Source: Leadbetterella sp964423865
GTDB taxonomy: Bacteria > Bacteroidota > Bacteroidia > Cytophagales > Spirosomataceae
Reading direction: 5' to 3'
NCBI GenBank assembly: GCA_964423865.1
Contig: CAYRGN010000016.1
Span: forward strand, 1-64,000
DNA: 64,000 nt
Positions 51,532 to 58,889 of the stretch are shown piece after piece. Positions within the stretch are counted from its first letter, which is position 1. The number at the start of each line of letters is the position of its first letter. The position numbers and the translations under genes are program-made. Below the pieces are notes generated by a model that was given only the letters and a program-made list of their open reading frames with translations, was not told the origin of the DNA and ran no database searches.

Positions 51532-51811
51532 TTTAGCTTTCAGCCTTCAGCTATTAGCTTTATTCATCGGCCGGTTGGTGTATCTTACCTCTGATAGCTG
51601 ATTGCTGAAAGCTCATGGCTATTTCATATCTATAAAATTTTAGCTTTCAGCCGGGCGGCGAACCGCTATTAGCAGTCAGCCATCAGATTAAGGCATACAA
51701 AGCGAAATTTCGCCCGGAGATACGTCTCCCGCCGCCAATGAATAAGCGCCGCGGCTGATAGCTGACTGCTGATAGCTGAAAGCTCATAGCTGAAAGCTCA
51801 TAGCTATTTCA
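51532..51811. repeat. Composite heptamer-repeat block between the M50 protease and HAD genes
   Basis: Two tandem copies of a composite element. In each copy a left arm of seven-base units (TTTAGCT, TTCAGCC, TTCAGCT, ATTAGCT) faces a right arm of the inverted units (TGATAGC, TGATTGC, TGAAAGC, TCATGGC). Copy 1 spans about 51532-51625, and copy 2 about 51649-51811. The right arm of copy 2 has seven clear units from 51756. The arms can fold as long hairpins. It fills the gap upstream of the M50 gene and reaches the HAD stop. Confidence 0.85.
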
Positions 51812-52435
51812 AAGTATTTTCTCCAGAATATCCACAAATGACTCCGGCGGGTTGATCTTTATAGTTTGTATCCCCATGTCTTTCGCGGCTTCGATATTGT
51901 CCGCGTTATCGTCCAGAAACAACACCTCCGAAGGTGGATAGCCGGTTGCGTCCAGCACTTTCCGGTAGATGGCATAATCGGGTTTCCATAAACCCATTTC
52001 ATACGACAAAAAAACCTCATTGAAGAACTTACGGAAATCTGCAATATTGTACCGGTTTCTGAAATACTGCTGGCACTTTTCGATATGAATGGCATTGGTA
52101 TTGCTCAGCAGGTAAACGGGGTAACGAAACCTCAGAGTCTCCAGATACGCCAATCGCTCGGGCGGCACATCCAGGAGCAGGGCATTCCAGGCCTCATCAA
52201 TTTCCTGGTCGTTCAGAGGGTAACTGAGGGTTTGCCTCACCACATCCCGGAACTCGTCATCGGAATAAAAACCGGTTTCGTACTTCCGGAAAATATCGGA
52301 TTCGGCAAAAAGACTCCTGATTCGCTCCGGCGACTTGAACGTAAGGTCGGAAAACGCCTGGAAAGTCTTTTCGAGGTCAATATTGATGATCACATTGCCG
52401 AAGTCAAAGACTACAGCCTTGATATCTGTTGCCAT
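51809..52435 (-). CDS. HAD-superfamily hydrolase
   Basis: A 208-residue phosphatase of the HAD subfamily IA. The motifs in order are AVVFDFGNVIINIDL near residue 8 (Asp nucleophile), VYLLSNTNAIH near 106, KPDYAIYRK near 153 and VLFLDDNADNIEAAKDMG near 168. It resembles the YihX-like alpha-D-glucose-1-phosphate phosphatases, but the substrate is open. It follows accA by two bases and probably shares its transcript. Confidence 0.9.
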   Translation of the reverse strand: MATDIKAVVFDFGNVIINIDLEKTFQAFSDLTFKSPERIRSLFAESDIFRKYETGFYSDDEFRDVVRQTLSYPLNDQEIDEAWNALLLDVPPERLAYLETLRFRYPVYLLSNTNAIHIEKCQQYFRNRYNIADFRKFFNEVFLSYEMGLWKPDYAIYRKVLDATGYPPSEVLFLDDNADNIEAAKDMGIQTIKINPPESFVDILEKIL

Positions 52436-52436
52436 A

Positions 52437-53390
52437 CTACTCGATCACTACGCCCATAGCGCAAAATTTATCAATACGCTTGGATACCCGCTTGGCCGGT
52501 GAAACCTTCTCCAGGGCTTTGATCTCTTTCAAAATCGAATTTTTAAGTGTCGCGGATATTTCCTCCCACTTCAGATGCGCTCCGCCCAAAGGCTCCGGAA
52601 TGATGTCGTCTACCAGTCCGTTCGCTTTCATGTCCGTAGCCGTGAGCTTCAGAGCTTCAGCGGCCTGTTCTTTAAACTCCCAGGTTCTCCAGAGAATGGT
52701 AGAGCAGTTTTCGGGGGAAATCACCGAATACCACGAGTTTTCCAGCATCAGCACGCGGTCGCCTATCCCGATGCCCAGCGCTCCGCCCGAAGCCCCTTCC
52801 CCGATCACAATACAGATCACCGGAATTTTCAGGGTCATCATCTCCTTCAGGTTGCGGGCAATGGCCTCGCCCTGTCCTCTTTCTTCCGCTTCCAGACCGG
52901 GGAAAGCCCCCGGGGTATCGATCAGTGTCACCACGGGCATATTGAATTTCTCCGCCATTTTCATCAGGCGCAGCGCCTTCCGGTACCCTTCCGGGTTGGG
53001 CATACCGAAGTTTCGGTGCTGCCGCTCTTTGGTTTTTCTCCCTTTCTGCTGCCCGATGAGCATCACACTCTTCTCCCCTATCTTCGCGATACCGCCCACA
53101 ATAGCCGGATCGTCACGTACCGTGCGGTCGCCGTGCAACTCGTGGAACTCATCGCAGATACGTTCAATGTAATCGAGGGTATACGGACGGTCAGGATGGC
53201 GCGAAAGCTGCACCCTTTGCCAACGGGTTAAATTCTGAAAAGTCTCGGTTCGTAAAGTTTCAATGGCCGTGTCAAGATTACGCACGGCATCACTCACATC
53301 CACGTTATTTTCATCCGCCAGTTTTTTCATATCTTCCAGTTTGGCTTCTAATTCAGCAATGGGTTTTTCGAACTCCAATAATGTTCTCAT
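52437..53390 (-). CDS. accA: Acetyl-CoA carboxylase carboxyltransferase alpha subunit
   Basis: A 317-residue subunit, the normal AccA length. It starts MRTLLEFEKPIAELEAKLEDM with the usual coiled segment, then WQRVQLSRHPDRPYTLDYI near 76 and LIDTPGAFPGLEAEERGQGEAIA near 160, followed by GEGASGGALGIGIGDRV near 201. With AccD it moves the carboxyl group from biotin to acetyl-CoA in the first step of fatty acid synthesis. I chose ATG 53390; the 23-codon extension runs back into the upstream gene. Confidence 0.97.
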   Translation of the reverse strand: MRTLLEFEKPIAELEAKLEDMKKLADENNVDVSDAVRNLDTAIETLRTETFQNLTRWQRVQLSRHPDRPYTLDYIERICDEFHELHGDRTVRDDPAIVGGIAKIGEKSVMLIGQQKGRKTKERQHRNFGMPNPEGYRKALRLMKMAEKFNMPVVTLIDTPGAFPGLEAEERGQGEAIARNLKEMMTLKIPVICIVIGEGASGGALGIGIGDRVLMLENSWYSVISPENCSTILWRTWEFKEQAAEALKLTATDMKANGLVDDIIPEPLGGAHLKWEEISATLKNSILKEIKALEKVSPAKRVSKRIDKFCAMGVVIE

Positions 53391-53400
53391 GCAAATCTTT

Positions 53401-54819
53401 TTACAGTTCAAAGGTCTGATTTCGAGCAGGTAACTCCACATCAGAGTACCCTCTTTCATTCAAATTTTGCTTAAAATTAAGCATAGCATTCAAATCTCCA
53501 TGAACTAAAAAGAGTTTTTTTAAACGTTCAGGGTTTTGATTCTGTGCAAAATGCAGGAGATCATCCAGATCTCCGTGCCCGCTAAAAATGTCGGTTTTCC
53601 GTATTTTGGCATTCACCGCCAGCTTCTTATTCCTCAGGTGCAGCTCTTTCTGGTCGCCCGACAGCAACTTCCCGCCCACCGAGTCTTCGTTGGCATAGCC
53701 GATCATCAGGATGGTGGCATACGGGTTTTCTATATTTTTTTCAATGTGATACTCCACCCTACCCCCTTTGATCATGCCCGATGAGCTGATGATGATACAG
53801 GGTTCGGCATGGGTAGAAACCAGCTGGCTTTCCCGGTTCGATTCCAGGTAATAGAGGTTTTCAAAATCAAAGAGCGAGTCTGATTCCTCGTAAAAATCAC
53901 GCGTAGCCTGGTTCATTCGGTTCCGGTATTTCTCATATACCTTGGTGCTGGCCCGCGCCAAAGGACTGTCTGTAAATACCTTAATGGGTGCAATATCCCT
54001 TTCGTAATACAGGCGGTTCAGGGTAAACAGCATGCACTGGGTACGCCCCACGCTGAAAGCCGGAATAATCAGCCTGCCCTTCACGTCAATACAGGCTTCC
54101 CGGATGATCTTCTCCATGATCTCCACCGGATCTCCCTCATCTTCATGATTGCGGAGACCGTAGGTAGATTCCATCACCATATAATCTACCTGAGGCAGCG
54201 GAACGGGATCAGGCAACAACGTAAAATTGTGACGGCCTATGTCGCCCGAAAACCCTATCTTCTTCCATTCTTCCCCCTCTTTCACTTCCACCACCACATG
54301 GGCAGCACCCAGGAGATGCCCGGCAGGATAAAACGTCACAAAACCGTCATCCTTGAATTTAAACCGGTGCTCAAACGCAATAGGCACGAAATTCTCCATG
54401 GCCGTTTCTACCTGCCTGCTCAGATACAGACCCCGCGTTTCTATATTTTTGGATTTCTTTGACTTCTTCCTGCTTTTTTCCACGCCCTTCACCGCCCGGA
54501 CATTCAGAGAGGCCGCGTCATAGAGCAGCAGTTCGGTCAGGTCAAGGGTAGGACTGGTGCAAAGAATCTGCCCTTCAAAACCGTCTTCATACAAATTAGG
54601 AATCTGTCCGGAATGGTCAATGTGCGCGTGGGTCAATATCACCACATTCACCCGGGAGGCATCAAACGGAAAATTGCCGTAACGGTATTCTTCCCGGGCG
54701 GCCGCGCCTCCTTCCACCTCTGAACCGCAGTCTATTAAAGCCTGATAACCATCTTCAAACTCCAGAAGAAACATACTTCCCGGTACTTTTTGGGCGGCCC
54801 CGTAAAATGTAAGCTTCAT
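53401..54819 (-). CDS. Beta-CASP metallo-beta-lactamase-fold ribonuclease-like protein
   Basis: A 472-residue protein. The metallo-beta-lactamase core has ILTHAHIDHSGQIPNLY near residue 61 and FYPAGHLLGAAHVVVE near 155, with SGDIGRH near 178. The beta-CASP and RMMBL parts show PAFSVGRTQCMLF near 246, IISSSGMIKGGRVEYH near 345 and FSGHGDLDDLLHF near 420. This matches COG1236 exonuclease/RNA-processing proteins related to CPSF73. It begins upstream of accA with a 10-base gap to the accA start and is likely co-transcribed with it. Confidence 0.93.
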   Translation of the reverse strand: MKLTFYGAAQKVPGSMFLLEFEDGYQALIDCGSEVEGGAAAREEYRYGNFPFDASRVNVVILTHAHIDHSGQIPNLYEDGFEGQILCTSPTLDLTELLLYDAASLNVRAVKGVEKSRKKSKKSKNIETRGLYLSRQVETAMENFVPIAFEHRFKFKDDGFVTFYPAGHLLGAAHVVVEVKEGEEWKKIGFSGDIGRHNFTLLPDPVPLPQVDYMVMESTYGLRNHEDEGDPVEIMEKIIREACIDVKGRLIIPAFSVGRTQCMLFTLNRLYYERDIAPIKVFTDSPLARASTKVYEKYRNRMNQATRDFYEESDSLFDFENLYYLESNRESQLVSTHAEPCIIISSSGMIKGGRVEYHIEKNIENPYATILMIGYANEDSVGGKLLSGDQKELHLRNKKLAVNAKIRKTDIFSGHGDLDDLLHFAQNQNPERLKKLFLVHGDLNAMLNFKQNLNERGYSDVELPARNQTFEL

Positions 54820-54911
54820 AAGTTTAAAGAGTGCTTTTATTCCAATTAAAGCGCAAAGATACTATATTGGCGGACATTTTATTCTTTAAACAAACGAAAT
54901 AGCCCGAACTA

Positions 54912-54939
54912 CAATTGTCAATTATCAATTGTCAATTGT
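54912..54939. repeat. Heptamer tandem repeat, unit CAATTGT
   Basis: Four units CAATTGT, CAATTAT, CAATTGT, CAATTGT lie 28 bases before the dacB start, in its leader. Because the unit is seven bases, loss or gain of one unit would also shift the frame of any longer reading start upstream. Confidence 0.85.
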
Positions 54940-54967
54940 CAATGAATGGTTTACCAATATTCTGCCT

Positions 54968-56335
54968 ATGTATCTCCTCGGCCTCATTCTCCTCCAGCTG
55001 AACCTCTTTTCCACGGGGGTGAATACATTCATTAAAGACTTTAAGGCAGCACACCCCGCCCTGAATGTCTCGGTCAGTATCCGTTCGCTCAGCAGCGGAC
55101 AGCAGGTATACGCGCATTTCGCGGAGATGAACCTCCCCCCGGCTTCCACCCTGAAGCTGGTGACTACCGCTACCGCTTTTGAATACCTGAGTGCGGGCTA
55201 CCGTTTCGAAACCATGATTTACTCCAACGGGCGTGTGGTCAACGGCAAGGTGGCCGGCGACATCCTCCTGGAAGGCATTGGCGACCCCACTTTCGGGTCT
55301 TCCCGCTTCCGCGACAACCCTTTCGCGCAAATCCTCCAAACCCTGAAAGAAAACGAAATCCACACCATTGAAGGCAGCCTCCGCGTGCTGAACAATGACG
55401 ACACCTCTTTTCCGCTGGGATGGCTGGCAGGCGACATCGGCAATTACTACGGTGCCTTCTCCGCCCCTTTTAATTTTAACGAAAACCAATATACTGTATA
55501 TTTTAACGGGGGAAACAAAGAGGGCGACCCCGCCGGCATTGCTTCCATCCAGCCCTTTGATGAAACCTGGAAGATCCGTAACGAGGTCAAAACGGGCCCG
55601 GCAGGCAGCGGCGACCAGGTGAATATCCTGAACCTGCCGTTTTCGCAGGATATCCGCCTGGCGGGTACGGTCCCCCTTCATGCACGGAATTTCCCCGTCA
55701 GAGGCGCCACACCCAATGTCAATAAAATCTTTACCGACAGCCTTTATACCTACCTCACCGAAAACGGCATCATCATCGGCAAAAAGCTCTTCCCCGAAAA
55801 TCTTCAGAACGAAGAACTCGGCAGCGTGATCTCCCCTGACATCAGCACGATAGCCCGGGAGACCAATTTTAAAAGCGTGAATATTTTCGCCGACGGACTG
55901 GCCAATTTCATGTGGGAACCGAACAGCAAGAGTTTCGATGAATTTCTCAAAAATTTCTGGGCGGAAAAAGGGCTAAACCTCCGTCACCACCGTTTCCTGG
56001 ACGGCAGCGGGCTTTCTCCTCTCAATACGCTTTCCTGCGCGTCGCTTACCGCCCTCCTGCACGCCATGAAGAACAAACGGGAATTCCAGGAAAGCATTCC
56101 TACCGTGGGGCGAGACGGCACCGTGGCCTCTCTAGGCAAGAGCACGGGAGGACGCATCTCCGCCAAAAGCGGAAGCATTACCGGCACCCGCAATTACGCC
56201 GGTTACTTTACTTCCCTATCCGGCAAAAAATACGCGTTTTCCATTTATGTGAACGGCTTCAACCAAGACCAAAGCCAGGCCGTAATAACGTTTTTGGATG
56301 AATTTTTCACGAAAATGGTGGCATTGAAGGAGTAA
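54968..56335 (+). CDS. dacB: D-alanyl-D-alanine carboxypeptidase/endopeptidase (PBP4 type)
   Basis: A 455-residue exported class C penicillin-binding protein that trims peptidoglycan peptides. A signal peptide (MYLLGLILLQLNLFSTG) leads to the SxxK motif PASTLKLVTTA (Ser60, Lys63), the SxN region DGSGLSPLNTLS near 346 and the KTG-type motif ISAKSGSITGTRNYAGY near 400. The inserted domains expected for PBP4 lie between the first two motifs. I start at ATG 54968; a longer frame would use a TTG inside the heptamer repeats. Confidence 0.93.
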   Translation: MYLLGLILLQLNLFSTGVNTFIKDFKAAHPALNVSVSIRSLSSGQQVYAHFAEMNLPPASTLKLVTTATAFEYLSAGYRFETMIYSNGRVVNGKVAGDILLEGIGDPTFGSSRFRDNPFAQILQTLKENEIHTIEGSLRVLNNDDTSFPLGWLAGDIGNYYGAFSAPFNFNENQYTVYFNGGNKEGDPAGIASIQPFDETWKIRNEVKTGPAGSGDQVNILNLPFSQDIRLAGTVPLHARNFPVRGATPNVNKIFTDSLYTYLTENGIIIGKKLFPENLQNEELGSVISPDISTIARETNFKSVNIFADGLANFMWEPNSKSFDEFLKNFWAEKGLNLRHHRFLDGSGLSPLNTLSCASLTALLHAMKNKREFQESIPTVGRDGTVASLGKSTGGRISAKSGSITGTRNYAGYFTSLSGKKYAFSIYVNGFNQDQSQAVITFLDEFFTKMVALKE

Positions 56336-56374
56336 TTACGGAATCAATTACGAATTAAAAATTACGAATTACGG
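56335..56374. repeat. Heptamer-type repeat, unit ATTACGA
   Basis: Units ATTACGG, ATTACGA, ATTAAAA, ATTACGA and ATTACGG, with a short break after the first, start at the last base of the dacB stop codon. The unit is the reverse complement of the one at 1-63. Confidence 0.75.
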
Positions 56375-56375
56375 A

Positions 56376-56511
56376 CCCTTCGACAAGCTCAGGGTGACAG
56401 AAGCACCCAGTACGTAACCATTGTCACCTAGTCCATTTGATGGGTTAGAGGCTGGCTAGGTGACAGAAGCACCCAGTACGTAACCATTGTCACCCTGAGC
56501 TTGTCGAAGGG
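56376..56511. repeat. Nested palindrome with internal 36-bp direct repeats
   Basis: A 23-bp arm at 56376-56398 (CCCTTCGACAAGCTC then AGGGTGAC) is perfectly inverted at 56489-56511. Inside, the same 36 bases occur at 56393-56428 and 56459-56494 (GGTGACAGAAGCACCC ... CATTGTCACC). Each copy begins GGTGACA and ends TGTCACC, so each is itself a hairpin. The middle adds TGTCACCTAG facing CTAGGTGACA. Confidence 0.9.
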
Positions 56512-56518
56512 CACTACT

Positions 56519-56546
56519 CAGAACTCAGAACTAAGCACTCGGAACT
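56519..56546. repeat. Heptamer tandem repeat, unit CAGAACT
   Basis: Units CAGAACT, CAGAACT, AAGCACT, CGGAACT end three bases before the start codon of the next gene, filling the ribosome-binding position. Confidence 0.75.
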
Positions 56547-56549
56547 ACT

Positions 56550-57305
56550 ATGAAACTACTCCGTACCCTCTACCTCAGCAGCCTGCACGTAGCCCTGGCC
56601 ACCGGGGTTTGCGCTGCCGCTTTTTTTGAACTTACCGGGAATTCGCCTCAAACCCAGTGGATTTCCCTGGCCCAGATTGTGCTGGTTTGCTGGATGATCT
56701 ATATCCTGGACCGTTTGCTGGACGTGATCCGGGGAAACACAGCTACGGAAAGGCACCGCTTTCACCTGGAACACCAGTATAACCTCCAGGTTCTTGCCAT
56801 TGCCCTGGGGGCGGTCAATATATTCCTGTTGTTCTTTCAGTCCCGGAACATTATCGTGTACGGCGCCCTCACGGGAGCGTCCGTTCTGCTGTACCTGGCC
56901 TGGATTGTGCCGCGTTACCCCCGGGCCAAAGATTACACCATGCCCCTGATTTACCTGGCCGCCGTAGTGGGCGTACCCTTTGTTACCGCCACCTCCATTA
57001 ACCTTAGCGCCTGGCTTATCGCGTTTCTGTTTACCCTGGTGGTCTTCCAGAACCTCACTTCCTTCGCATATTTTGAGCAGGGAAAAGCCAGTAAAAGAAA
57101 GACCGTCACCTACCTGGGCGCGCTGAATCTCTTCCTTTTTATCCTGTTTTTTTCCGGAAGCCGGGAGTTTTCCAGCAGACTTGCCCTGATCTTTACCCTG
57201 ATATCGGTTTTCTATTCCTTCATTATCAACAACGAGAAACGGTTTTCCGCCCGCTACCGCTGGATCATGGACACCCTCTTATTTCTTCCTCTCCTTATCC
57301 TTTAA
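56550..57305 (+). CDS. UbiA-like polytopic membrane protein
   Basis: A 251-residue protein with about eight membrane helices. YILDRLLDVIRGN near residue 51 resembles the first aspartate-rich motif of UbiA prenyltransferases (N/DxxxD), but the second motif is not clear. It may be a divergent prenyltransferase or an unrelated membrane protein. Its 3' end overlaps the convergent small membrane protein gene by 27 bases. A heptamer repeat abuts its start. Confidence 0.6.
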   Translation: MKLLRTLYLSSLHVALATGVCAAAFFELTGNSPQTQWISLAQIVLVCWMIYILDRLLDVIRGNTATERHRFHLEHQYNLQVLAIALGAVNIFLLFFQSRNIIVYGALTGASVLLYLAWIVPRYPRAKDYTMPLIYLAAVVGVPFVTATSINLSAWLIAFLFTLVVFQNLTSFAYFEQGKASKRKTVTYLGALNLFLFILFFSGSREFSSRLALIFTLISVFYSFIINNEKRFSARYRWIMDTLLFLPLLIL

Positions 57306-57479
57306 AATCCGGTTTCCCCGGCGGTAGAGATACACCAGGAAACCCGCAATACCGAACATCAGGAAAAAATAGCTGTCTGCAAAAGTATTTCCCTTGTAAA
57401 TGAACTGGTCTACAAACATGGCCAGCAGGCCAAAGCTCACAAACAGCAGAACAGAATCTACCAATTTAATCTTCTTCAT
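57279..57479 (-). CDS. Small two-helix membrane protein
   Basis: A 66-residue protein: basic start MKKIKLVDS, a first helix VLLFVSFGLLAMFVDQFIY, a second helix FFLMFGIAGFLVYLY and a strongly basic tail (RRGNRILKDKERKK). I use ATG 57479, which overlaps the end of the cytochrome b5-like gene by 14 bases; a longer frame to 57542 would overlap it far more. It may help seat that haem protein at the membrane, which is inference. The family is unknown. Confidence 0.7.
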   Translation of the reverse strand: MKKIKLVDSVLLFVSFGLLAMFVDQFIYKGNTFADSYFFLMFGIAGFLVYLYRRGNRILKDKERKK

Positions 57480-57708
57480 AAATACCCACCATTTCAAATT
57501 TTTCAAATACCCCTTCCGTATGCGGCGCGTCGGCCAGTTCACGGGTCAGGTCTTGCCCGGCCCAATGCTCATAGTGCTTTCCACCCCTCCAGAGACGTGA
57601 CGCGCTCACGTCATACACCCGCCCGCGGTAGGCCACCCAAATCTCCGGCTTATCCGACCCGTTCCTCAGGCTCAGCTGCTTCCTGGTAATAATTTTATAT
57701 TCCGCCAT
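57466..57708 (-). CDS. Cytochrome b5-like haem/steroid-binding domain protein
   Basis: An 80-residue single-domain protein of the COG4892 type: EIWVAYRGRVYDVSASRLWRGGKHYEH, then WAGQDLTRELADAPHTEGVFEKFEMVG. The histidines in KHYEHW and APHTEG occupy the positions expected for haem ligands. There is no signal peptide. I use ATG 57708; the frame before it opens with TTG. It is translationally coupled to the small membrane protein gene, suggesting a membrane-linked electron carrier. Confidence 0.85.
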   Translation of the reverse strand: MAEYKIITRKQLSLRNGSDKPEIWVAYRGRVYDVSASRLWRGGKHYEHWAGQDLTRELADAPHTEGVFEKFEMVGIYEED

Positions 57709-57779
57709 CAAAGTTTTATAACATAAAAGCGACTTTTTGCGTATATGGAGTTATATTCGCAAAAATAATCCGGGTCTGA

Positions 57780-58226
57780 ATGAATATGAGTACAAAAGTA
57801 TTACAATTTTGCCTTATACTGGTTTTCCTCCTTACAGGATGTGAAGAAAAGGTCCCGTCGGTAGCCGAAAGAATACAAAAACTGTACACGATAAAAACCG
57901 TGACCCACGACGGAATCACGGTGTACACTTCCGGAGCCGCCGGAAATATATTCCCCGAGTACAGTTCCTACCGCCTTGATCTGAGTACAGCCGAACAAGC
58001 CTCTCTCCACGATATCACAGGAGAAACTTTTGCAGGTACGTACACGGCTACAGACAATACCCTGACCCTGACAGGCCTCACCCCTCAGCCTACGGGTTCA
58101 GGCGGAACGCTCACTTTTCAGATTACTTCTATCTCTGACGACGGCAAAAACCTGGTACTGACCGCCACCAAAGTGAGTCCCAAAACCGGAAATACGATTA
58201 ATGTATATACGCTGATTTCGAATTAA
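57780..58226 (+). CDS. Lipoprotein of unknown function
   Basis: A 148-residue protein with a lipoprotein signal (VLQFCLILVFLLTGCEE, Cys21 in the LTGC lipobox). The mature part is rich in Thr/Ser and short beta-strand stretches (FAGTYTATDNTLTLTGL; LVLTATKVSPKTG), like lipocalin-type or DUF-type envelope proteins of Bacteroidota. ATG 57786 is an alternative start. I recognise no family. Confidence 0.75.
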   Translation: MNMSTKVLQFCLILVFLLTGCEEKVPSVAERIQKLYTIKTVTHDGITVYTSGAAGNIFPEYSSYRLDLSTAEQASLHDITGETFAGTYTATDNTLTLTGLTPQPTGSGGTLTFQITSISDDGKNLVLTATKVSPKTGNTINVYTLISN

Positions 58227-58253
58227 AAACATTCCGTAAGGTAGAAAATCGTT

Positions 58254-58802
58254 ATGAAAACACTTCCACCCGAACGTGTCACCGAACTCCTGCGGATTTT
58301 ACGCACCCGCTTTGCCCAACACCCGGCAAGGCACCCGGGCATAGACTGGCCTGAAATAGAAGACCGCCTGCTGAGATATCCTGAAAAAATGTGGTCGCTG
58401 AACGAAATGGAAGAAACCGGCGGAGAGCCCGATGTGACAGGTACAGAAGACGGTGGCTACATTTTTTGCGATTGTTCCGCGGAAACACCTAAAGGCCGAC
58501 GAAGCCTCTGCTATGACCCCGAAGCCCTCGAATCAAGAAAAGAACACAAACCCAAAGGCAGCGCCCTGGCTATGGCGGCCGACATGGGGGTGGAACTCCT
58601 CACCGAAGAGCAATATTTTCGACTACAGTCCCTCGGCAATTTTGACACCAAAACCTCCTCTTGGATACAGACGCCTGACGAAGTGCGGAAACTGGGCGGA
58701 GCCATCTTCGGCGACCGGCGCTTCGGACGGGTATTTGTCTACCATAACGGCGCGGAATCCTATTACGGCGTGAGAGGTTTCCGCACCCGCCTGACCGTCT
58801 GA
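58254..58802 (+). CDS. DUF4256 family protein
   Basis: A 182-residue soluble protein: LRILRTRFAQHPARHPGIDWPEIEDRL at the start, MEETGGEPDVTG near 50, YIFCDCSAETPKGRRSLCYD near 67 and GVRGFRTRL at the end. These blocks match DUF4256, a family of unknown function. It follows the lipoprotein gene by 27 bases and may share its transcript. Confidence 0.88.
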   Translation: MKTLPPERVTELLRILRTRFAQHPARHPGIDWPEIEDRLLRYPEKMWSLNEMEETGGEPDVTGTEDGGYIFCDCSAETPKGRRSLCYDPEALESRKEHKPKGSALAMAADMGVELLTEEQYFRLQSLGNFDTKTSSWIQTPDEVRKLGGAIFGDRRFGRVFVYHNGAESYYGVRGFRTRLTV

Positions 58803-58889
58803 TCCACGCATTCTGCTTTTTTATCGCTTTATTGGATAAGATATGCCGGATATTGAATACATTTACCTAATAAAAATGTATTCAACTCT

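Noticed and set aside
56393..56494. Possible CRISPR or attachment site from two 36-bp direct repeats
   Set aside because: Only two copies, embedded in a larger palindrome, with no integrase or cas gene.
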